Source of the DNA: Bacteroidota bacterium
Lineage (GTDB): Bacteria; Bacteroidota; Bacteroidia; Flavobacteriales; Weeksellaceae
NCBI GenBank assembly: GCA_023411265.1
Contig: JAEYOX010000020.1
Coordinates: 1-64,000, forward strand
DNA: 64,000 nt
Direction of reading: 5' to 3'
In this document: positions 55,053 through 62,995 of the stretch, piece after piece
Numbering within the stretch: the stretch's first letter is position 1
Layout of the letters: each line of letters starts with the position of its first letter
The notes under the pieces: generated by a model
The model's input: only the letters and a program-made list of their open reading frames with translations
Database searches by the model: none
What the model was told of the DNA's origin: nothing
Translations under genes and position numbers: made by a program

Positions 55053-55604
55053 ATGAAGTTCCTCAAAAAAAATATCATTTACCTCCTCTTGTTGGGCGTG
55101 CTGACAGCCATTTTTTTAATTCCCGGTGCGAAAGACTTTCTGAAAGACCGCTTTTTCCCAGTAGCCGCCATTGAAGAAACGGTGCATGTGGAAGATACCG
55201 CCTACGATATTGTCCTGAAAGGCATCAATGTGCCGGACACTAATTTTATAGAATTTAAAGGAGAAAAAACGGTATTTCTGAACTTCTGGGGGACTTGGTG
55301 TGCACCGTGTCGCGAAGAATGGCCCAGCATTGAAGCACTGTACGAATCACGGAGAGATAAAATGGATTTCGTGCTGATTGCTATGATGGACAAGGAAGAG
55401 GATGTACGAAAATTTATAGAAGAGAAAGGATACACTGCGCCGGTATATCTGGCAGAAAGTCCCATTAGCGGAAAAATCCTACCCAAGGTGTTTCCCACTA
55501 CTTTTATTTTAGATAAAAACGGGAGAATCCTGCTGAAGGAAACCTCATCCAAAGACTGGAATACGGACTCAGTACATCGCTTTATTGAAGGAATAACACC
55601 ATAA
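55053..55604 (+). CDS. TlpA-family membrane-anchored thiol-disulfide reductase
   Basis: The 183-residue protein has an N-terminal membrane anchor (about 7-24) and a periplasmic thioredoxin-like domain with the active site WGTWCAPCREEWPS near residue 80 and cis-Pro loop VFPTTFILDKNGR near residue 149. It probably reduces disulfides in the periplasm, for example in cytochrome c or outer-protein maturation. It sits 5 nt after the previous thioredoxin-fold gene. Confidence 0.88.
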   Translation: MKFLKKNIIYLLLLGVLTAIFLIPGAKDFLKDRFFPVAAIEETVHVEDTAYDIVLKGINVPDTNFIEFKGEKTVFLNFWGTWCAPCREEWPSIEALYESRRDKMDFVLIAMMDKEEDVRKFIEEKGYTAPVYLAESPISGKILPKVFPTTFILDKNGRILLKETSSKDWNTDSVHRFIEGITP

Positions 55605-55680
55605 AAATCTTACGGGGAGAAAATTCTTTTTGGCAAGTAAATTGATAAAGTAAGGAAGTTGAAACGACATAAACTCGCAC

Positions 55681-56043
55681 ATGTTTCAATCCAAATACAA
55701 AATGAAATATTCAAAAATAGAATTGGCAAAACAGGCCATCAAACACAAAGGCCTTATTAAAAAAATCCCTGATATCTACAGAATGATACAATACTGGAGA
55801 AAAGGAATTTATCCAGTAAACTCTATTGATATGATTTTACCGCTACTCGGAATTCTTTACATTCTTTCTCCTATCGATCTGCTCCCTGAAATAGCCGTGC
55901 CGGTTCTTGGAATAGCAGATGACTTGGCTGTACTTTCTCTAACCCTGCCTAAGTTACTGAAAGAAGTGGACAAATTCCTACTTTGGGAGGCACAGCAAAA
56001 AGGAAATAGCAAAAACATATCCGAAGCTAAAATCATCGGGTAA
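55681..56043 (+). CDS. YkvA-type (DUF1232) small membrane protein
   Basis: The 120-residue protein has the DUF1232 core: a first helix with MILPLLGILYILSPIDLLPE (about 57-76) and then VPVLGIADDLAVLSLTLPKL. The ISPIDLLPE-like motif and the DD pair define the family. It lies in the inner membrane. Its role is unknown. MKYSKIELA at residue 8 (55702) is an alternative start. Confidence 0.85.
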   Translation: MFQSKYKMKYSKIELAKQAIKHKGLIKKIPDIYRMIQYWRKGIYPVNSIDMILPLLGILYILSPIDLLPEIAVPVLGIADDLAVLSLTLPKLLKEVDKFLLWEAQQKGNSKNISEAKIIG

Positions 56044-56058
56044 TTTCCATAGAAGATG

Positions 56059-56088
56059 AAAGCCCGGATGCTTGCGTATCCGGGCTTT
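56059..56088. terminator. Bidirectional terminator
   Basis: AAAGCCCGGAT and ATCCGGGCTTT form an 11-bp stem with an 8-nt loop between the DUF1232 gene and convergent der. Confidence 0.9.
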
Positions 56089-56109
56089 TCACTTTTAAAG
56101 GCTATGTCT

Positions 56110-57420
56110 CTATTTCTGTCTGAAATATACTTCGATTGGAACACCGGTAAAACCAAAATGTTTCCGAAGCTGGTTTTCTGTAAACCTTTTATAAGGCTCT
56201 TTCACATACTGAGGAAGATTGCAAAAAAACACAAACTGCGGCGAGGGAGTCCCCAACTGAACGCAGTATTTAATCTTAATATATTTTCCTTTCAGTGCAG
56301 GAGGCGGGTTGTTTTCAAACACCGGAAGCATGACTTCATTCAGCTGAGATGTCTTGATTTTCTTCCTACGGTTTTCATACACCTCCATCGCTGTATCAAC
56401 TGCTTTCAGAATTCTCTGTTTCGTTAAAGCGGAAATGAACAATACAGGAATATCCGTAAACTGGCCGATTTTATTCTTGATGCTCGCTTCAAAATCCCGC
56501 ATTGTATTGGTTTGTTTGTCCTCCACCAAATCCCATTTGTTCACCAGAATTACGATACCCTTTCTGTTTTTCTGAGCAATGCCGAAAATGTTCATATCCT
56601 GGCTTTCCCATCCCTGAGTGGCATCCACCATAATAATAACAACATCGGAATTCTCAATCGCCCGCACCGAACGCATCACGGAATAAAACTCCAAATTTTC
56701 ACTCACCTTGGCTTTTCGGCGCATTCCTGCTGTATCTACCAGAACAAACTCGTGCCCGAATTTATTGTAAAGCGTTTCAATACTATCGCGCGTGGTGCCG
56801 GCAATATCAGTAACTATATTTCTTTCATCATCCAGCAAAGCATTGATAAGGGTAGATTTGCCTACATTGGGCCGCCCGGCGATGGTAATTCTGGGAAGTC
56901 CGTCAAAAGGATCTTTATACTCTTTAGTAGGGAAATCTCTCACAATATCGTCCAGCAGCTCACCCGACCCGGATCCCGTAGCGGAGGACATAGTATAATA
57001 TTTTTCAATTCCTAAAGAATAAAACTCGGTGGCAGGAAGTTCTTCTTTAGCAGAATCTACTTTATTAATCACGATGTATACTTTTTTCCCCGAACGCCGC
57101 AACATTTCATTAATTTCAATGTCGGTATCGGTGAGGCCTTCTTCCACGTTCATCATAAAAATAATGGAAGTGGCCTCATCAATCGCCAACTGGACCTGTC
57201 TTGCGATTTCTTCTTGAAAAATATCCTCTGTATTTACTTCATAACCTCCGGTATCGATCACGGTAAATTCAATTCCGTTCCAGTCGGATTTTCCGTAATG
57301 GCGGTCGCGGGTAACGCCTGCCGTTGCATCCACGATGGCTTCCCTTCGTTCCAAAAGGCGGTTAAAAAGTGTTGATTTCCCTACATTAGGACGTCCTACA
57401 ATAGCGACAATGTTGCTCAT
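56110..57420 (-). CDS. der: GTPase Der (ribosome assembly)
   Basis: Der/EngA is the only GTPase with two tandem G domains and is needed for 50S subunit assembly. The 436 residues show GRPNVGKSTLFNRL near residue 8 and GRPNVGKSTLINALL near residue 182, DTAGM in the second domain, NKVDS and NKWDL as the two G4 motifs, and the C-terminal KH-like domain ending VPIEVYFRQK. It is monocistronic. A TATCTTTG box lies about 80 nt before the ATG. Confidence 0.96.
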   Translation of the reverse strand: MSNIVAIVGRPNVGKSTLFNRLLERREAIVDATAGVTRDRHYGKSDWNGIEFTVIDTGGYEVNTEDIFQEEIARQVQLAIDEATSIIFMMNVEEGLTDTDIEINEMLRRSGKKVYIVINKVDSAKEELPATEFYSLGIEKYYTMSSATGSGSGELLDDIVRDFPTKEYKDPFDGLPRITIAGRPNVGKSTLINALLDDERNIVTDIAGTTRDSIETLYNKFGHEFVLVDTAGMRRKAKVSENLEFYSVMRSVRAIENSDVVIIMVDATQGWESQDMNIFGIAQKNRKGIVILVNKWDLVEDKQTNTMRDFEASIKNKIGQFTDIPVLFISALTKQRILKAVDTAMEVYENRRKKIKTSQLNEVMLPVFENNPPPALKGKYIKIKYCVQLGTPSPQFVFFCNLPQYVKEPYKRFTENQLRKHFGFTGVPIEVYFRQK

Positions 57421-57502
57421 AAATTTTGTTTAATAATTCTTCCTGAAAAAGATTGTTGATTATTAATGGGTTACCCGGACGTTCCGAGCCCAAAAATTTT
57501 GG

Positions 57503-57510
57503 CAAAGATA
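57503..57510 (-). promoter_or_regulatory. -7 box of der
   Basis: The minus strand reads TATCTTTG. It predicts a leader of about 75 nt, long for this window. Confidence 0.5.
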
Positions 57511-57593
57511 AGGTTTTCTCCCAAAGCTATTGCAAATTATGATATTAGGGAATCAATCAAAATGTTGTACATTTATAAACTAAAACTATACAT

Positions 57594-58067
57594 ATGAAAA
57601 ATGTAGTGATAGTATTGGCAGTTTTTCTGATCCTGATTCAGTTTTTCAGAATTGATAAGACTAATCCACCCGTGAATCCAGGAATAGATTTCCTGAACAT
57701 CAAAGAAACACCGGAGAACACTGCCACCCTGATCCGAAACGCATGTTACGATTGCCACAGCCATGAAACTAAATATCCGTGGTACTCCAATTTCCAGCCT
57801 GTGGGCTGGTTCCTTAAAGATCATATTGACGAAGGCCGAAAAAAACTAAACTTTTCTTTATTCGCAACTTACGAACCAAAACGTCAGGCACACAAACTGT
57901 ATGAAGCGGCCGAACTGACAGAAAATGCAGATATGCCATTAGATTCCTATATGCTTGGGCATCCGCAGGCGCAGATTAACGATGAAGAACGAAAATTAAT
58001 GGCGGATTATTTCCGAAAAATAGAAACAGACATTCGCATCAGTCACCAGCTTCCGCAAGAGGAATAA
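57594..58067 (+). CDS. Haem-binding domain protein (cytochrome-c-like)
   Basis: The 157-residue protein has an N-terminal membrane anchor (about 3-18) and the Haem_bd (PF14376-like) pattern: RNACYDCHSHETKYPWYSNF with a c-type heme site CxxCH at about residues 46-50, then WFLKDHIDEGRKKLNFS. One heme should be attached in the periplasm. It may carry electrons or sense a small gas or peroxide; the role is not established. It shares an operon with the DCC gene, 6 nt downstream. Confidence 0.85.
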   Translation: MKNVVIVLAVFLILIQFFRIDKTNPPVNPGIDFLNIKETPENTATLIRNACYDCHSHETKYPWYSNFQPVGWFLKDHIDEGRKKLNFSLFATYEPKRQAHKLYEAAELTENADMPLDSYMLGHPQAQINDEERKLMADYFRKIETDIRISHQLPQEE

Positions 58068-58073
58068 TAAATA

Positions 58074-58487
58074 ATGAACAAACAACCCGATCTTTCCAAA
58101 TATTATATTTTTTACGATGGCGATTGCGGCTTCTGCAACTATTGGGTACAGTGGATACTGAAAAACGACCGTAAAAATCAGTTTCTCTTCTCTCCCCTGA
58201 AATCAGGTTTCGGACAGAATTTTTTAAAAGAAAGAAATCTGCAGCAAGACCAGTTGAGCACCCTCTATCTTTGGAAACCGAATTCTTTTTATTACCTCAA
58301 ATCTGAAGCTGTTCTGGAAATTGCAAAACTTCTGGGCGGAAAATATCGGCTAATCGCCGTTTTTAAAATCCTTCCGCGTTTCTTCTCTGATGCAGTATAC
58401 GATCAGATTGCCAAAAACAGAGACCATCTTTCGGCGACACAATGTCCTGTTCCTACGTCTCAGCAGAAAGAGAAATTTATTGAATAA
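58074..58487 (+). CDS. DCC (DUF393) family thiol-disulfide protein
   Basis: The 137-residue protein starts with FYDGDCGFCNYWVQWIL near residue 12, the DxDCxxC motif of the DCC/DUF393 family, on a thioredoxin-like fold. These are predicted thiol-disulfide oxidoreductases; no reaction is proven. It follows the haem-binding gene by 6 nt, so a shared redox role is plausible. DUF4290 begins 29 nt later with its own promoter. Confidence 0.85.
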   Translation: MNKQPDLSKYYIFYDGDCGFCNYWVQWILKNDRKNQFLFSPLKSGFGQNFLKERNLQQDQLSTLYLWKPNSFYYLKSEAVLEIAKLLGGKYRLIAVFKILPRFFSDAVYDQIAKNRDHLSATQCPVPTSQQKEKFIE

Positions 58488-58503
58488 AAGACCGTCAAAA
58501 TCC

Positions 58504-58511
58504 TATATTTG
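58504..58511 (+). promoter_or_regulatory. -7 box directly before the DUF4290-murA operon
   Basis: TATATTTG ends 5 nt before the ATG at 58517. Confidence 0.58.
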
Positions 58512-58516
58512 CATTT

Positions 58517-59170
58517 ATGGAATACAACACCGACAGAACTCATTTATATATGCCAGAATATGGAAGAATTGTCCAAAGTCTGGTCGAACGCTGCAAAACT
58601 CTTGAAGACAGAAACGAGCGCAATAAAATGGCCAAAGCCATCATTGATTTTATGGGACAAAGAAATCCGCACCTTCGTGATGAAGAAAATTATAAACATA
58701 AACTTTGGGATCATCTTTTTATCATGGCTGATTTTGAACTGGATGTGGATTCTCCGTATCCTATACCGCCAAAAGGAGAAAGAATGATCAAACCCGCGAG
58801 AATGGAATATCCGGCTCTGCAGGGTGACTTTAAATTTTATGGCAAAAGCATTCTACAACTCATCGAAAAAGCCATTGAACTGGATGAAGGTACTGAAAAA
58901 GATGCCCTAATTGAGGTGATTGCCAACAACATGAAAAAATCCTACAACATATATAATAAAGAACATGTGACGGACGATGTAATCTTCAGGCATCTAAAGG
59001 AACTTTCGGAAAACCGGCTGGATCTCACCGGTATTGATACTCTTGAAAAAAGTAAAATTTATTACAGCACCAACAAGAATAAAAATCAACAAAATAAGAA
59101 CCAGAGCCAAAATCAAAACAGCAACCGCAATAAACAGCGTAATCAGCAAAATAAAACCCGTAGAAAATAA
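58517..59170 (+). CDS. DUF4290 family protein
   Basis: The 217-residue cytoplasmic protein has a folded part to about residue 180 (MEYNTDRTHLYMPEYGRIVQ, IMADFELDVDSPYPIPPKGE) matching the Bacteroidota family DUF4290. The last 32 residues are a low-complexity tail of Asn, Gln, Lys and Arg, likely disordered and able to bind RNA. Its role is unknown. Its stop overlaps the murA start (TAATG), so the two are translationally coupled, a conserved pairing that hints at a link to cell-wall synthesis. Confidence 0.85.
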   Translation: MEYNTDRTHLYMPEYGRIVQSLVERCKTLEDRNERNKMAKAIIDFMGQRNPHLRDEENYKHKLWDHLFIMADFELDVDSPYPIPPKGERMIKPARMEYPALQGDFKFYGKSILQLIEKAIELDEGTEKDALIEVIANNMKKSYNIYNKEHVTDDVIFRHLKELSENRLDLTGIDTLEKSKIYYSTNKNKNQQNKNQSQNQNSNRNKQRNQQNKTRRK

Positions 59171-60477
59171 TGAGCGGAACATTTGAAATCAAAGGAGGAA
59201 AACAACTGAAAGGGCAAATTACCCCACAGGGAGCAAAAAATGAAGCGTTGCAGATTCTTTGCGCTGTGTTGCTGACGGATGAAGAAGTACGAATCAACAA
59301 TATTCCGGATATTCATGACGTGAATAGACTGATTGACATCTTGGGAGCTATGGGCGTAGAAATTCTGAAACATGGCAAAGGTGATTATTCGTTCAGGGCT
59401 GAAAAACTGGATTTTAAATACATCCAGTCACAAGAATTTAAAAAGGATAGTGCACGGCTTCGCGGTTCCATTATGCTATTAGGCCCGATGCTCGCCCGCT
59501 TTGGAGAAGCTTCCATGCCTACCCCCGGCGGAGACAAGATCGGTAGACGCCGCTTGGACACTCATTTTCAGGGATTCAGTGAACTCGGAGCCGAATTCCG
59601 TTACGATGAAAAGGAAAATTGCTACAGCCTGAAAGCCAAAGAACTGCACGGGAAATTCATCCTTTTGGAAGAAGCTTCGGTTACCGGAACAGCCAACATC
59701 ATTATGGCGGCAGTTTTGGCCAAAGGAAAAACCAGAATCTATAATGCCGCCTGCGAACCCTATATTCAGCAATTGTGCAGAATGCTGAACCGTATGGGTG
59801 CAACTATTTCAGGAATTGGATCTAATTTATTGACGATAGAAGGTGTTTCCCACCTCCGAGGAACAGAACACACGATGCTTCCCGATATGGTGGAAATCGG
59901 TTCGTGGATTGGCATGGCCGCCATGACGAAATCTGAGATTACCATCAAAAATGTAGGTTGGAATCACCTAGGGGTTATTCCTGGAGTTTTCAGAAAGTTG
60001 GGAATTGCCATGGAACGTGACAATGACGATATTATTATTCCTTCACAGGAACAGTATACCATTCAGAAATTTATTGACGGTTCTATTCTTACCGTAACAG
60101 ATGCGCCCTGGCCCGGCTTCACACCAGATCTGCTTTCGATCATTCTGGTGGTGGCCACACAGGCTCGGGGAACTGTTCTGGTACATCAGAAAATGTTCGA
60201 ATCAAGGCTGTTTTTTGTTGATAAACTGATCGATATGGGTGCGCAAATCATCCTTTGTGATCCTCACAGAGCTACCGTAGTGGGTCTGAATCATGAATTT
60301 CCGTTACGTGGCACTACTATGATTTCTCCTGATATAAGGGCCGGAAATGCACTGCTGGTTGCCGCTCTCTCTGCGGAAGGCACCTCTGTGATTCATAATA
60401 TAGAACAGATTGACCGTGGTTATGAAAATATTGATGGTAGGCTGAAAGCACTGGGCGCAGAAATCACAAGAATATAA
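59170..60477 (+). CDS. murA: UDP-N-acetylglucosamine 1-carboxyvinyltransferase
   Basis: MurA transfers enolpyruvate from PEP to UDP-GlcNAc in the first committed step of peptidoglycan synthesis. The 435 residues include the substrate-binding GAKNEALQILCAVLL near residue 21 and DIRAGNALLVAAL near residue 386. The mobile active-site loop reads PTPGGDKIGRRRLDTH: Asp122 stands where most MurA proteins have Cys (Cys115 in E. coli). That change is known from other genera to keep activity and block fosfomycin. It is the second gene of the DUF4290-murA operon. Confidence 0.95.
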   Translation: MSGTFEIKGGKQLKGQITPQGAKNEALQILCAVLLTDEEVRINNIPDIHDVNRLIDILGAMGVEILKHGKGDYSFRAEKLDFKYIQSQEFKKDSARLRGSIMLLGPMLARFGEASMPTPGGDKIGRRRLDTHFQGFSELGAEFRYDEKENCYSLKAKELHGKFILLEEASVTGTANIIMAAVLAKGKTRIYNAACEPYIQQLCRMLNRMGATISGIGSNLLTIEGVSHLRGTEHTMLPDMVEIGSWIGMAAMTKSEITIKNVGWNHLGVIPGVFRKLGIAMERDNDDIIIPSQEQYTIQKFIDGSILTVTDAPWPGFTPDLLSIILVVATQARGTVLVHQKMFESRLFFVDKLIDMGAQIILCDPHRATVVGLNHEFPLRGTTMISPDIRAGNALLVAALSAEGTSVIHNIEQIDRGYENIDGRLKALGAEITRI

Positions 60478-60591
60478 AAAAGACACATCCCATTCCTCTA
60501 ACAAACGCTTCTAACACTACTGAATTAATAGTGAATTGGCCAACTAAAAAGCAGTTTCTCAAAATTCATATAGAGTTAATACGTGTTTGTT

Positions 60592-60599
60592 TACATTTG
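60592..60599 (+). promoter_or_regulatory. -7 box of the alkaline phosphatase gene
   Basis: TACATTTG matches TAnnTTTG, 16 nt before the ATG at 60616. No PHO-box-like repeat was recognised upstream. Confidence 0.55.
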
Positions 60600-60615
60600 A
60601 AAAAAATTGGAAGTA

Positions 60616-62025
60616 ATGAAAAGACGTGATTTTTTAAAAGGCGGTTCGCTGGCGTTTGGAGGATTGCTTTTAACGCCCATAAGTTCCAACGCCCACTTCA
60701 TCAAAGAAGAATTTGGCACAAAAAAAGCCAAAAACATCATCTTTATGGTGAGCGATGGTATGAGTTCCGGAACGTTGAATATGGCGGATATCTACAGCAG
60801 AAGAAAGTTGGGAAGACCTTCACACTGGATTTCCTTATATGAAGAGAATTTAGCACAAAGAGGACTGATGGATATGGCATCTGCCAACTCAATAGTCACA
60901 GATTCCGCAGCAGCCAGTTCATCCTGGGGTGGCGGTCATCGCGTAAACAACGGCAGTATCAATATCGGCGCAAGTGGTGAAGAATACCTACCCATCCTTC
61001 AAAAATTTAAAAAAGTCGGAAAAAAAGTAGGTTGTGTCACCACGGTTCCCATTACCCATGCCACACCCGCCGGATTTTCAGTCTTTACTAAAAGCAGAAA
61101 TTCACAGGAGGAAATTGCCTTAACTTATTCGGAACTGGGTTTTGATGTAATGATGGGCGGCGGCCATAAATATTTTGATGCTTCACAACGAAAAGACAGA
61201 AGGGATATGTATTCCCTTTTCCGGAATAAAGGATATTTCGTAGCAAGAAATAAAACAGAAATGAATGCTGCTCCTCAAAACCAACCGTTGCTGGCTACTT
61301 TTGATGAAGATGGACTGCCTTATACTCAGGATCAGTTGAGTAGCAGTTTTATAATAAACAATATTCCTACCTTAGCTGAAATGACTTCCAAAGCGATCCA
61401 TCAAATGAAAGATCACAAAGAGGGTTTTGTGATGCAGGTGGAAGCCGGAAAGGTGGACTGGGCAGCGCACGGAAATGACATTTCCGGATTGCTTTATGAT
61501 CAACTCGCTTTTGATGATGCTTTGAAAGTTGTTCTGGATTTTGCAAAAAAAGACGGGAACACATTGGTGGTCATCACTTCAGATCATGGAAATGCGAACC
61601 CGGGACTTATTTATGGGAAAAATGTAAACGAGCATTTCGACCGTATTCAGCGTTTCTCGCAAACTAATGAATGGATTCTTCAGGGAATTCAAGCTACGGA
61701 TAGCCTCAGCACTATAAAAGATAGAATTGCCCAGGCAAATGCGGAAATAAAAATTACAGATGAGCAGGCCAAAGAAATTCTCTCTTATTATTCCAAAGCG
61801 AAGCGGGAAGACGGTGTTTATAATCCCAGACATCTTCCTTTTAAGCTGCTTTCTCAGATACAGCAGGAACATACTTCCGTAGGCTGGATCAGTATGGATC
61901 ACTCTTCTGATTATACCGAAATCGCAATGTACGGACCTGGCAGTCAGTTGATGAAACCATTTATAAAAAACACCGAGATACATCTGCTTCTGTTGCAGGC
62001 GGCAGAGGTGGAAAATAAATTCTAA
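60616..62025 (+). CDS. Tat-exported alkaline phosphatase
   Basis: The 469-residue protein is a PhoA-type alkaline phosphatase that releases phosphate from monoesters. A twin-arginine signal (MKRRDFLKGGSLAFGG) shows export in the folded state through Tat. The nucleophile Ser97 is in VTDSAAASSSWGGG, the first metal Asp in IIFMVSDGMSS, GKVDWAAHGND and ITSDHGNANPG supply other metal ligands, and the family closing HSSDYTEIAMYGPG is present. I chose ATG 60616 because it begins the Tat signal. It ends at a terminator. Regulation by phosphate is plausible but unseen. Confidence 0.92.
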   Translation: MKRRDFLKGGSLAFGGLLLTPISSNAHFIKEEFGTKKAKNIIFMVSDGMSSGTLNMADIYSRRKLGRPSHWISLYEENLAQRGLMDMASANSIVTDSAAASSSWGGGHRVNNGSINIGASGEEYLPILQKFKKVGKKVGCVTTVPITHATPAGFSVFTKSRNSQEEIALTYSELGFDVMMGGGHKYFDASQRKDRRDMYSLFRNKGYFVARNKTEMNAAPQNQPLLATFDEDGLPYTQDQLSSSFIINNIPTLAEMTSKAIHQMKDHKEGFVMQVEAGKVDWAAHGNDISGLLYDQLAFDDALKVVLDFAKKDGNTLVVITSDHGNANPGLIYGKNVNEHFDRIQRFSQTNEWILQGIQATDSLSTIKDRIAQANAEIKITDEQAKEILSYYSKAKREDGVYNPRHLPFKLLSQIQQEHTSVGWISMDHSSDYTEIAMYGPGSQLMKPFIKNTEIHLLLLQAAEVENKF

Positions 62026-62031
62026 ACAGAA

Positions 62032-62061
62032 AACGCTGCGGAATACCCGAAGCGTTTTTTT
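62032..62061 (+). terminator. Intrinsic terminator of the alkaline phosphatase gene
   Basis: AACGCT and AGCGTT pair, with an inner CGG/CCG pairing, followed by a T-run. Confidence 0.75.
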
Positions 62062-62232
62062 CATTATACATAATAAATTGAATTCATTATATCAGGATTT
62101 AATCTACAGCTTATATATTCATTAAGGCCCACAGATACAAAGCGATATCTTACCCAACCGCCTGTACAACACATTAACAGAGAATCTAATTAAAAATGAG
62201 AATGGTGTAAATGAGTTAGCGGTAAAAAAGGA

Positions 62233-62637
62233 TTATTTCAGTCTTTCCAAAACTCCTTTTCTCTTGATGAGATTTTTATAATCCCATTGAATATCCCTTG
62301 ATTTTTCAAGCCATCGTTGCAGGTCATCGGTATTAATTTCTTCAGGAGAAAGGTAAAAAACCGAGGCATCTTTAAATTTCTTTCCGAGCACACTCAACAC
62401 GGGTTCATCAAAACCGGCTCCACTCCAGAACATTAGACGGATTCCTTCTTTTTGTTTACTGTATCCTGCAATTGGATTGCCATCGATAAACCAAACGGGA
62501 TGCCGATGCCAGATTTTATTTTCAGCATCGGGCAAATGCCGGGTGATCTCTTCAGCCAATAAATCACAGATGGCTTTCTCTTCGCCGGATTTTTTCTGGT
62601 TATAATCCAGAATGTCTTTAGAAATAACAGGATTCAT
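62233..62637 (-). CDS. DUF1801 family protein
   Basis: The 134-residue cytoplasmic protein matches DUF1801, a small fold (YdhG-like) of unknown function. Typical features are KIWHRHPVWFIDGNPIAGYS near residue 41, GIRLMFWSGAGFDEP, and the closing WLEKSRDIQWDYKNLIKR. Such genes usually follow an ArsR-type repressor. Here the upstream repressor gene is decayed, and its stop overlaps this start in ATGA, so expression may now be unregulated or read from another promoter. Confidence 0.87.
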   Translation of the reverse strand: MNPVISKDILDYNQKKSGEEKAICDLLAEEITRHLPDAENKIWHRHPVWFIDGNPIAGYSKQKEGIRLMFWSGAGFDEPVLSVLGKKFKDASVFYLSPEEINTDDLQRWLEKSRDIQWDYKNLIKRKGVLERLK

Positions 62638-62788
62638 ATATTAATTTTTTTTTGATTTAAAACTTCATCCAGTCGGCTCATATCAAAATGATTCGCTAGG
62701 ATATCGGGAGTCATCGACTGCAAAGCAATAAGCGCAAGCTGGCACGCCTGGCAGGATCAGTAATTCCCTGAGATACATCTCCTTTCAT
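62634..62788 (-). pseudogene. Remnant of an ArsR/SdpR-type repressor gene
   Basis: Read on the minus strand from ATG 62788, the first frame gives MKGDVSQGITDPARRASLRL and then a stop. A second frame continues ALIALQSMTPDILANHFDMS and then joins RLDEVLNQKKINI, ending at 62634. This matches the SdpR-type ArsR plan (MKRDVFQAIADPTRRAI, ALQAMTPNAIAEHFDVSR, closing FxxLDEVL), with a frameshift after about codon 20 and an internal deletion of roughly 50 codons that removed the recognition helix and wing. It cannot make a working repressor. Confidence 0.7.
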
Positions 62789-62995
62789 TATTTATAATCT
62801 AGTTTAGCAGCATTCGAGTTGTGAATATAAGCGTAACTTATCCGTTTCGCAATAGTATTTTTGTTTTTTAAATATTCCAAGAAAAAAAGTGCAGCCCACA
62901 CAGCTGCACTTTATAAAAATATTTATCGCATTTGTAAGTTATTAACAGGTCGCCGCTCCGCCGCTCCCTATTGGTTTCCGAATTCTAAAAGTTAG
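62638..62995. other. Intergenic region: ArsR remnant, mdh terminator
   Basis: From left to right this holds the decayed ArsR-type gene, an AT-rich part without features, the mdh terminator hairpin, and a short GC-rich segment (about 62952-62968) with a doubled GCCGCTCC. No further gene is seen. Confidence 0.55.
62882..62912 (-). terminator. Intrinsic terminator of mdh
   Basis: AAAGTGCAGC and GCTGCACTTT form a 10-bp stem with a 7-nt loop; on the minus strand a T-run follows. It lies about 85 nt after the mdh stop. Confidence 0.83.

Noticed and set aside
62950..62970. Short GC-rich direct repeat GCCGCTCC x2 after mdh
   Set aside because: Only two short copies, no flanking element, and no sign of a mobile or regulatory unit.
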